Shown here: positions 28,395 through 34,486 of the stretch, in pieces | Layout of the letters: every line of letters starts with the position of its first letter | How positions within the stretch are numbered: the first letter of the stretch is position 1 | From: Candidatus Peribacteraceae bacterium | GTDB lineage: Bacteria; Patescibacteriota; Gracilibacteria; Peribacterales; Peribacteraceae | Assembly: GCA_028711445.1 (NCBI GenBank) | Contig: JAQTSD010000014.1 | Span: 1 to 34,486, forward strand | Direction: 5' to 3' | Length of the DNA stretch: 34,486 nt | Translations under genes and position numbers: made by a program | Notes under the pieces: model-generated | Databases searched by the model: none | The model's input: the letters and a program-made list of their open reading frames with translations, nothing else | Told to the model about the DNA's origin: nothing

Positions 28395-30266
28395 ATGGAT
28401 GCACTCCAACTTTTCACTATCGGGATACAAGAACATAGACTTGTAGGCATGGCTGCCCCCAATGCTCCCGCCCCTGCTCCAGCGGATGATGCAGCAGAAG
28501 CCCCCGAGAAAAAAGAAAAGAAAGAGAAGCCCAAGATTTCTGCGGAGGAGCAGAACAAGCGCGATCTTGAGCGTAGTAAAAAAGAAATAGAGTCCCTGGA
28601 GCAAGGTTTGAAGAAGGCTACTGATCGACTCGCAGCCGGAAAAGCCATTGAAAACGATCCGAAAGAACGACAGAAAATCTACGAAGAGGAGCATAAACCT
28701 CAGTACGAGCGCGCTCGTCAGGAAATTCAGCAGCTGCTCGCACCCGCCGATGCCAAATTTAAGGCTGCTCAAGAGCAACTTGCCGCATTTATGAAAACCG
28801 TTCCACCAAATACCCCCAAGACGGCTCTTGATGCCCATCCTCAGTATCAAACGCTCAAGAGACAACTTGATGAGTGTAAGGAGAATCGTGACAAGGTTGC
28901 GAGCGCCTTAGTCGATGTGAATGCGCGGGAAACAGAGGAGAAACGTGGTCTGCGCGGTCCTCCGAAATCAAATGCGGAAGGCCACTCGCGCGATATCCAA
29001 GATGCGATGGAGGATATGAAAAACGCAAAGAACCCCATGGAAGCTATTGCTCACCTCCTACGCGCATTCACTGCGCTCATGGCTCTTATGAAGGGCGAAG
29101 TACATTCAGGAGTGCAGCAGGGCAAGGAGGCGCAGGCTGCACAGGGGCGGCGCAATGCTCTTAAGACAGAAGTCGCCGGAACGACCGCAGCTGCAGGGAA
29201 AACAAAGTTGGACACATTAATTACCAACAAGCAAACCGCGCTAGATGCTCCTACAGGCCCGAAGAAATCAATGGCCAATCTTGAGGAGGCAAAAACAAAG
29301 CTGGATGCAAACACAGCGAGACGGCAAGCACTTGAGGCGCTGCCAGCGGGACCACCGTCGCCGCCCGGTCGGAATGCCGCTCAAGAGGCAGAGTTAACAG
29401 CGGTAAAACAGGCTATCGAACTCGCATCTGGCTATGACGCAAAAAAAGCGGATCTTCAAAAAGTTATCGATAAGGCGGAAACGGAAATCAAGGATCTTAC
29501 TGCCATGAAGGAAGAAACAAAGGCTGCTGTTAATGCGGAGAATGTTGCGTTCGATCGGATGCGTACGGCGAATCCCAAGCTCTCGTATTTGGAGGGCATC
29601 CGTGCCAGCGTGGGATCCGACGGAATCTCTCTCACATTTAAGGTGGACACGCCAGTGAGAGCTTTGGCTTTGCGAAATACTTTAGGTAGCCCCCCGCCCC
29701 TCCCTGTTGCCGTTTTGGGGAATGATGGCACCGTTTCAGACCCTACTGCATTCAAAGATGCGCTTCAGGCGAAGATGGGGCAGACCTTTGATGCTCTTAA
29801 GGCAACCAATACGTTCCAGAGGGCGGTGCTCGGGCTCAAAAATGGCGAGTGGCATCAAACTACAGAACCAGCACTCACGGGATTTCCGGCGGGTTTTACG
29901 AAGGCCATGAACATGCGTGGGAATATTCTTTTGGAGAATGGGGCAGGAGAGCTATACATCATGCCAGTTGGTGGAGATCCGGGTCGCCTCGCCAAGATAA
30001 AAGGGGGAATCAATGATGCCGGGTCGCAGAGATTCTACGATGCTGTCTTGAAGGGGGGCGGAGAGAAAGCTGGTAATTTTATTGCCGCTCCCGCAGGAGT
30101 AGCCCTCGCAGCGCCTGACGCACCTCCAGCAACTCCACCCATTGCTACATATTCCGTTGAACTGACCACATTCACTTTAAGCTGCGCTACGGCAGATAAG
30201 AAAAATGTCTATAAATACAACCCGAGTGGTGCAGCAGGAGCGAGATGGTCGAGAGTGCTCGCATGA
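28395..30266 (+). CDS. Large coiled-coil protein of unknown function
   Basis: A 623-aa protein that I do not recognise. After an Ala/Pro-rich and Lys/Glu-rich N-terminus (about 19-55), residues 50-180 are strongly charged and helical (KRDLERSKKEIESLEQGLKKATDRL...), a short apolar helix follows (PMEAIAHLLRAFTALMALMKGEV, about 215-238), then a second helical stretch (about 245-400). Residues 400-610 look globular and beta-rich, with LEGIRASVGSDGISLTFKVD and NMRGNILLENGAGELYIMPVGGDPGRLAKIKGG. No signal peptide or certain membrane helix is present. The start could be the ATG at 28395 (MDALQLF) or 28449 (MAAPNAPAPAP); neither has a Shine-Dalgarno, and the second looks more like a natural N-terminus. 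It is second in an operon with the 112-aa gene. Cytoplasmic or structural roles are possible; none is supported. Confidence 0.78.
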   Translation: MDALQLFTIGIQEHRLVGMAAPNAPAPAPADDAAEAPEKKEKKEKPKISAEEQNKRDLERSKKEIESLEQGLKKATDRLAAGKAIENDPKERQKIYEEEHKPQYERARQEIQQLLAPADAKFKAAQEQLAAFMKTVPPNTPKTALDAHPQYQTLKRQLDECKENRDKVASALVDVNARETEEKRGLRGPPKSNAEGHSRDIQDAMEDMKNAKNPMEAIAHLLRAFTALMALMKGEVHSGVQQGKEAQAAQGRRNALKTEVAGTTAAAGKTKLDTLITNKQTALDAPTGPKKSMANLEEAKTKLDANTARRQALEALPAGPPSPPGRNAAQEAELTAVKQAIELASGYDAKKADLQKVIDKAETEIKDLTAMKEETKAAVNAENVAFDRMRTANPKLSYLEGIRASVGSDGISLTFKVDTPVRALALRNTLGSPPPLPVAVLGNDGTVSDPTAFKDALQAKMGQTFDALKATNTFQRAVLGLKNGEWHQTTEPALTGFPAGFTKAMNMRGNILLENGAGELYIMPVGGDPGRLAKIKGGINDAGSQRFYDAVLKGGGEKAGNFIAAPAGVALAAPDAPPATPPIATYSVELTTFTLSCATADKKNVYKYNPSGAAGARWSRVLA

Positions 30267-30315
30267 TGCTCCAACTTGATGGGCGCAGAGAGAGCGAAGA
30301 GAAGAGTGAAAAATC

Positions 30316-31158
30316 TCAGAAAATCTCGAAGTCCGGGAAGCGCTCTTGCCAGAAGTCCTCCCACCATGAGTCGAAAACATCTTCGGACATGAGGGGCCCC
30401 CGATAGACCTCCTTTGTACCCGTATCGAGGTGGAAGAGGAGGATGCGCGATTCCTCACAGATGTCATCCTCCGGGCAGCGACTCAATGCACCGTTCAATT
30501 CCACGGAATCCTCGACGCCGGCTGCAACGACGAGGGTAGAATCGTCAAGCCAGGCCACATCGTAAAAGCCGCAGCAGGGGCCGTACGTCGCCCACTTTTT
30601 GGCCTGATCGGTGGCCGGATCGAGGGTAACAATCGAGGAATCCACATCGAAGATGATCGACTGGTCCTCCTCCTCGTTGGTGACGTCCGCGCCGGTGATC
30701 CCGGCAAGTTGCGTGCCGTCGGGAGAAGCCACAAAGAAGAGATCACGTGCTTCATCGGGGGGGAGCGAGAAAACATACGGTTTGCCGAGAGATTCGTCTT
30801 TCCCTTTCACAAACTCCATGAGAGCGAAATCAGGAGCGGTAAATTCCCACTCGCTGACCCAAGCGGGGAACTTCTTCGCAACGAATGCCTGCAATTTGTC
30901 AGACATTGCAGGGCCTTCCAATATTGCAGGGGTTGCCTCTTCCAAGTCATCGAGTTCATCAAGATCTTCATCTTCAAAATCCTCATCTTCCAAATCTTCC
31001 TCGATGTCTTCGACATCGTCGATGACAGCGGGAAGAGCTTGTTCTTCATCATTGGGTGACGGAGGTAACTGCTGCTCCGGAGGGGTCGGCGCAGGAGATG
31101 CAGCGCATGCGGAGAGGAAAAGGACAGAGACGAGAAAGAGGGGGGTGGTTGCTTTCAT
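30316..31158 (-). CDS. Lipoprotein with Asp/Glu-rich linker and beta-rich domain
   Basis: From the ATG at 31158 the protein is 280 aa and begins with a lipoprotein signal peptide: MKATTPLFLVSVLFLSACAASPAP, with the lipobox LSAC. A Pro-rich part is followed by a striking acidic run (about 45-80, VEDIEEDLEDEDFEDEDLDELDDLEEA), then a globular region with PYVFSLPPDEARDLFFVASPDGTQLAGITG and YGPCCGFYDVAWLDDSTLVVAAG, which resembles WD40/propeller-like blades. The C-terminus (DTGTKEVYRGPLMSEDVFDSWWEDFWQERFPDFE) is rich in aromatics. The track start at 31281 would bury the signal peptide and is rejected. TATCAT lies about 8 nt upstream of the ATG, so the transcript may be leaderless. The protein is expected on the outside of the membrane. 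The acidic region could bind Ca2+ or other cations, but that is conjecture. Confidence 0.82.
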   Translation of the reverse strand: MKATTPLFLVSVLFLSACAASPAPTPPEQQLPPSPNDEEQALPAVIDDVEDIEEDLEDEDFEDEDLDELDDLEEATPAILEGPAMSDKLQAFVAKKFPAWVSEWEFTAPDFALMEFVKGKDESLGKPYVFSLPPDEARDLFFVASPDGTQLAGITGADVTNEEEDQSIIFDVDSSIVTLDPATDQAKKWATYGPCCGFYDVAWLDDSTLVVAAGVEDSVELNGALSRCPEDDICEESRILLFHLDTGTKEVYRGPLMSEDVFDSWWEDFWQERFPDFEIF

Positions 31159-31355
31159 GGAAGGAATGATAGCAGGGGCGAGAGAATCCCCTTCGGGAAA
31201 ATCGCTTGCCATTTGCAGGTTTACCATCGATTTGCGTAGCAATGATATGGCGAACATTTTTTCAGTGATGATCTTCTTCATTCAAAATTTATTCGAGATA
31301 TACGCCTTTGAATAGTTGGCTTCCCGCTGCCGCATAGTGTCTGTATGATTGGCTC

Positions 31356-32831
31356 GTGCAGCTGACGAAAATTCCATTCACAGGGCGCATCTTGATGCTC
31401 GGCTTCGGCGGAGTGGCACGATGTACTCTGCCGCTCCTACTCCAGAACCTCGCAGTTTCCTGCAAGCAGATCACTGTCATGGACATGGAGGATCATCGGG
31501 AGCTTCTTGCGGATTATTTGAAGCAGGGACTGACATTTACGTGCGAGCGCCTCACACAGGAACACCTCAGTGATCAACTCTCTGCACTGGTCTCGCGAGG
31601 AGATCTGCTTGTCGATCTTGCTTGGAACATCGCGTGCACGGATCTCCTCGATTGGTGCCATCGAAATGGCGTGCTCTACGTCAATACTTCTATTGAGCTC
31701 TGGGATCCCTACCAGGGGCGGGACCACTCCGATCCCCGTGAGCAGACACTCTACGTCCGTCACATGGCCATCCGTGAGCTGGTGCGTTCCTGGAAGGACC
31801 GGCCGGGCCCCACTGCCGTTGTGGAACATGGCGCGAACCCCGGACTCGTATCGCACTTCACGAAAAAGGCGCTCCTCGACATCGGCGAGAAGCTCATCGA
31901 CGAGAATCCCCGTGACCTTCGCAGGGAAGCAATCAATCATGCGATGCGCTACGGAAACTTCGCCGAACTCGCAACACTCCTGAATGTGCAAACGATTCAC
32001 ATTAGCGAGATCGACACACAAATCGCTCACAGTCCCCATGATCCAAATACATTTCTCAATACATGGAGCGTCGAAGGGTTTCATGAAGAAGGGACTGCCC
32101 CGGCGGAAATGGGGTGGGGCACCCACGAGCGTACGATGCCGGAAGACGGCATTGCCCACCAGTCCGGGCCCCGAAATCAGATCTGTCTCAAGCGTTTCGG
32201 CATCAATACATGCGTCAAATCCCGCGTGCCGAGCCAGGAGATCGTCGGCATGATCGTGCGCCATGGGGAAGCATTCACGCTCTCGGACGCACTGACCTCA
32301 TGGAATGACGACGGGACGCCTGCGCACCGGCCGACCGTGCACTATGCTTACTGCCCCTGTGTGGAGGCCATTCGCAGCCTTGATGATCTGCGGGCAAGAA
32401 ACTACGTGATGCAGGAAAAGTGGAGGATCCTGTCCGAGGATATTCGTGAGGGCGGTATCGATGAGTTGGGGGTGCTGCTCATGGGGCACGATTTCAAGAC
32501 CTGGTGGACGGGGACGATTCTCAGTATCGAAGAGGCGCGCAGGCTCGTGCCGGGCCAGAATGCGACGACATTGCAGGTGGCGGCGTCGGTCATGGCTGCT
32601 GTCCGATGGATGATCCGCCATCCGGAGGAGGGGGTGAATGTTCCCGACCAATTACCCCATCGCGAGATTTTGGCGGCAGCGGCTCCGTATCTGGGTCAGA
32701 TCTGTTCAGTCCCTATCGATTGGACGCCTACAGGGAGGGGGGTCGATCAGGACACCTGGCAATTTGAGAATTTTCTGACCGATGAGAAACCGCACGGCAA
32801 GGTGTTTCATCCGGATTTGGTTGCAGGGTGA
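31356..32831 (+). CDS. hss: Homospermidine synthase-like protein
   Basis: Homospermidine synthase makes homospermidine from putrescine units in an NAD-dependent reaction. The 491-aa product has an N-terminal Rossmann nucleotide site (ILMLGFGGVARCTLPLLL), then VDLAWNIACTDLLDWCHRNGVLYVNTSIELW. Family signatures include AVVEHGANPGLVSHFTKKAL, IHISEIDTQ and NTWSVEGFHEEGTAPAEMGWGTHE, a stretch highly characteristic of bacterial Hss and containing the conserved active-site Trp and Glu. Length agrees with the roughly 475-aa family. The start is a GTG at 31356; the next ATG would cut the nucleotide-binding strand. TATGAT (31344-31349) just upstream suggests a nearly leaderless message. No other polyamine gene is visible here. 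The gene is convergent with tRNA-Leu. Confidence 0.88.
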   Translation: MQLTKIPFTGRILMLGFGGVARCTLPLLLQNLAVSCKQITVMDMEDHRELLADYLKQGLTFTCERLTQEHLSDQLSALVSRGDLLVDLAWNIACTDLLDWCHRNGVLYVNTSIELWDPYQGRDHSDPREQTLYVRHMAIRELVRSWKDRPGPTAVVEHGANPGLVSHFTKKALLDIGEKLIDENPRDLRREAINHAMRYGNFAELATLLNVQTIHISEIDTQIAHSPHDPNTFLNTWSVEGFHEEGTAPAEMGWGTHERTMPEDGIAHQSGPRNQICLKRFGINTCVKSRVPSQEIVGMIVRHGEAFTLSDALTSWNDDGTPAHRPTVHYAYCPCVEAIRSLDDLRARNYVMQEKWRILSEDIREGGIDELGVLLMGHDFKTWWTGTILSIEEARRLVPGQNATTLQVAASVMAAVRWMIRHPEEGVNVPDQLPHREILAAAAPYLGQICSVPIDWTPTGRGVDQDTWQFENFLTDEKPHGKVFHPDLVAG

Positions 32832-32836
32832 TTTTC

Positions 32837-32923
32837 TGGTGCCGAGGGAGAGGGTTGAACTCTCATGGGATTGCTCCCACCAGCTCCTAGGGCTGGCGCG
32901 TCTGCCAATTCCGCCACCTCGGC
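32837..32923 (-). tRNA. tRNA-Leu (anticodon UAG), CCA encoded
   Basis: On the minus strand the acceptor GCCGAGG pairs with CCTCGGC, followed by discriminator A and an encoded CCA. A long variable arm (TGGGAGCAATCCCA) marks it as a class II tRNA. The D region is GGCGGAATTGGCAGACGC, and the T arm contains GAGAGTTCAACCCTCTC. The anticodon stem CCAGC/GCTGG holds the loop CCTAGGA, so the anticodon is UAG (reads CUA/CUN Leu). Position 33 is C instead of the near-universal U. The gene ends 6 nt after the convergent hss stop codon. Confidence 0.95.
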
Positions 32924-33034
32924 AAATATCGATAGATGAAGACCAAGAGAAGTATATATCTACGGATGACTGCGAACACCGTAAAAAACAACATGATTGG
33001 ATGTCGGAGCCGGAATCTCCCTATTTACTTTCTT

Positions 33035-34036
33035 TTACTGCGGCTTCTCCCCCTTCAGGATGCGATCCTGGTTCTGTTTGATGTGCTCTTTGCGCTTCGT
33101 CTCCTCGCGCTCGGCATCGTGCTTACGTTGGTATGCCTGCTTTTCCAAGTGGGCGACGCCCTCCCGCTCTGCCATGGAAGCCTCATCTCGCAATTTTCGG
33201 CACTTGGCTTCGATTTGAAACTTTTCCTTTTGGGTACGTGCAATGATTTCCGATTTCTTGCGATCAAAATCCGCCTTGATCGTCTGCAGTTTCCATACTT
33301 CTTCACGTTCGACGTCTCCGAGCATGCGTAAGCGCTCGCCCGCGTTTCCGATGCGATTCGCCTCGGCACGTTTTCGCTGTACTTCCTGGCCGTAGGTGAG
33401 CAATTGCGTGCGCTCGGTGGTGTTCAGCTTCGCTACCTCCTTCGTAGCCCGCTCATCGAGCTCTTGTTTCGCCTTCTTCTCTTCGAGGTCGATGTGTGCA
33501 CGTACATTGCGGGTATCTGCCGCGAGATCGCGCTTCGCTCGTGCCGTCTCCATATCAATCTCCTGCTTTCGACGGAACGTGAGGCCTTCCGCCTCCCGCT
33601 TGCCCGTTTCGACATACTTCTGCGCTTCAGTCTTACGCTTCTCCGCACGCATCATAAACTTGTTCTGTGCAGCCAGTTCCTTCAAATAGCCCGCGCGCTT
33701 CGCCTGTTCACGCTCCGTCTTCGCCTTCTTCGCTTCGAGATACTTGAGATGTTCCTCCTGCTGCTTTTTCATCTCCGCTACATCCTCCTCACGCTGTTTC
33801 TTTTGTTTCTTCCAGTGCTTCACAAGACGCTCCTGCGCCTCCTGTTGTTCTTGCTCTTGTAAGACGTACTCTTCTGCCCTCTTCGCTTCTTGAATTTTCT
33901 GGATCTCATGGCCATGTTTCTTCTCTTCGATGGCTGCGCGCAACGCCTCAATTCGTCGCTGACTCTCGGCAAACTGCTGAGAGAGGAATTCCTTCTTGTC
34001 GGGTGTGCCTCCGGGTCCTGTCGGGTTAGGGTTCAT
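33035..34036 (-). CDS. Long coiled-coil protein of unknown function
   Basis: A 333-aa protein that is almost entirely charged helix after a short Pro/Gly-rich start (MNPNPTGPGGTPDKK). It is very rich in Lys, Glu, Arg, Gln and Ala, e.g. EEYVLQEQEQQEAQERLVKHWKKQKKQREEDVAEMKKQQEE, and low in hydrophobic residues. No membrane helix, signal peptide or catalytic motif is visible. The pattern suggests a continuous coiled coil from about 15 to 325. Such compositions give spurious matches to many families, so I assign no function. Its codon usage and unbroken reading frame support a real gene. The AT-rich upstream region has TG-C-TAAAAT, a possible extended -10. It lies between aspS and tRNA-Leu on the same strand. 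Confidence 0.75.
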   Translation of the reverse strand: MNPNPTGPGGTPDKKEFLSQQFAESQRRIEALRAAIEEKKHGHEIQKIQEAKRAEEYVLQEQEQQEAQERLVKHWKKQKKQREEDVAEMKKQQEEHLKYLEAKKAKTEREQAKRAGYLKELAAQNKFMMRAEKRKTEAQKYVETGKREAEGLTFRRKQEIDMETARAKRDLAADTRNVRAHIDLEEKKAKQELDERATKEVAKLNTTERTQLLTYGQEVQRKRAEANRIGNAGERLRMLGDVEREEVWKLQTIKADFDRKKSEIIARTQKEKFQIEAKCRKLRDEASMAEREGVAHLEKQAYQRKHDAEREETKRKEHIKQNQDRILKGEKPQ

Positions 34037-34101
34037 CTTGATATTTTAGCATAAAATAGCTATTTAAGCTATATATCCCTGAGCGCATTAGACAGGGCTC
34101 T

Positions 34102-34486
34102 TCACTCTTCCATCACTTTTATACCAAGCTCTTTGAGTTGGATATCAGGGACCAGAGAAGGGGCTCCAAGAAGGAGATCTTTCCCCTTCTGATCCTTCGG
34201 GAAAGCAATTACCTCGCGGATATTTGGTTCTCCGGCGTAGAGCATTGCCATGCGATCCAAGCCCCAAGCAATGCCACCGTGGGGTGGGGCACCGTACTGA
34301 AAAGCTTTGAGCATATGGCCGAATCGCCGCTCCGCGTCTTCATCAGAGATTTTGAGAATATCGAAGATCTGTTTCTGGAGATCCTGTTCGTGAATACGCA
34401 CCGACCCGCCGCCGATCTCGTAGCCGTTAAGAACGATGTCGTAGGCTTCCGCCTTCACGGAGAGTGGATCATCCTTCAGCCTTCCC
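34102..34486 (-). CDS. aspS: Aspartyl-tRNA synthetase AspS, C-terminal part (cut by window edge)
   Basis: The last 128 codons of a class II aspartyl-tRNA synthetase. The frame is open to the window edge (reading ...LKDDPLSVKAEAYDIVLNG at the N-terminal side), so the start lies outside. Family motifs seen: AYDIVLNGYEIGGGSVRIHEQDLQKQIF and the class II motif 3 YGAPPHGGIAWGLDRMAMLYAGEPNIREVIAFPKDQKG with the ATP-binding Arg. The C-terminal extension LLLGAPSLVPDIQLKELGIKVMEE fits bacterial AspRS. The M shown by the track is a GTG inside the domain and not a start. Whether it is discriminating or also charges tRNA-Asn cannot be seen from this part. Confidence 0.95.
   Translation of the reverse strand, partial: GRLKDDPLSVKAEAYDIVLNGYEIGGGSVRIHEQDLQKQIFDILKISDEDAERRFGHMLKAFQYGAPPHGGIAWGLDRMAMLYAGEPNIREVIAFPKDQKGKDLLLGAPSLVPDIQLKELGIKVMEE

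Noticed and set aside
30611-31315. Plus-strand ORF with a poly-Ser/Lys repeat
   Set aside because: The repeat is the antisense reading of the Asp/Glu-rich part of the lipoprotein gene.
31437-32264. 275-aa minus-strand ORF
   Set aside because: Shadow of the homospermidine synthase gene.
1-34486. CRISPR arrays, transposons, toxin-antitoxin or phage islands
   Set aside because: No regularly spaced repeats, no transposase or integrase motifs and no terminal inverted repeats were seen; the window is ordinary core genome.

Overview
The window looks like a bacterial chromosome segment from the Candidate Phyla Radiation (Patescibacteria), plausibly a Peregrinibacteria/Peribacteria-type genome. This placement is inferred from the gene mix and style: single-copy housekeeping genes packed tightly, type IV pilus genes (pilB, pilC, pilD), RNase J, lone CPR-style coiled-coil and lipoprotein hypotheticals, and weak or absent Shine-Dalgarno sequences. 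TGA ends several genes (pyrB, aspS and others), so the code is standard and not the UGA=Gly code of Gracilibacteria/SR1. Base composition looks balanced. I see no phage, IS element, CRISPR array or other sign of an accessory island.

Layout: (1) 1-3.3 kb, minus strand: pilC (cut by the window edge), pilB and a lone receiver protein, divergent from purH through promoters whose -35 boxes overlap. (2) 3.4-6.3 kb, plus: purH and a sodium:solute symporter. (3) 6.3-9.0 kb, minus: smpB-recR, then pilD with a small membrane protein gene, and a candidate small RNA running convergently into the pilD stop codon. (4) 9.07-11.4 kb, minus: a PP2C-like/TM/beta-propeller protein, translationally coupled to a small cytidylyltransferase. 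(5) 11.7-14.3 kb, plus: RNase J with a clear terminator, and a HAD hydrolase. (6) 14.4-17.3 kb, minus: an unknown protein, then pyrB-pyrC. (7) 17.3-18.0 kb: about 700 nt without a gene, holding two adjacent, strongly structured candidate RNAs on the plus strand. (8) 18.0-23.1 kb, plus: lipid-linked sugar flippase, a secreted FN3-type protein with a sortase-like tail, a ComEC-like metallo-beta-lactamase, and a GlmU-like nucleotidyltransferase/left-handed beta-helix protein. (9) 23.1-28.0 kb, plus: a probable chromosomal origin with six DnaA-box-like sites and a 20-bp perfect palindrome, then dnaN and mfd (mfd has a terminator-like leader). (10) 28-34.5 kb: two CPR-type proteins of unknown function, a lipoprotein, homospermidine synthase, tRNA-Leu(UAG), a long coiled-coil protein and the 3' end of aspS.

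Functional themes are replication and repair (oriC, dnaN, recR, mfd), RNA decay and ribosome rescue (RNase J, smpB), nucleotide synthesis (purH, pyrB, pyrC), pilus assembly and export, and envelope building (flippase, nucleotidyltransferase, surface protein). Promoters of the form TTGNNN-N17-TANNNT recur upstream of many genes, which supports a single housekeeping-sigma architecture. The most promising unexplained material is the RNA pair at 17.39-17.95 kb, the small RNA at 7.48-7.61 kb, and the mfd leader. No identity could be assigned to any of these by eye.
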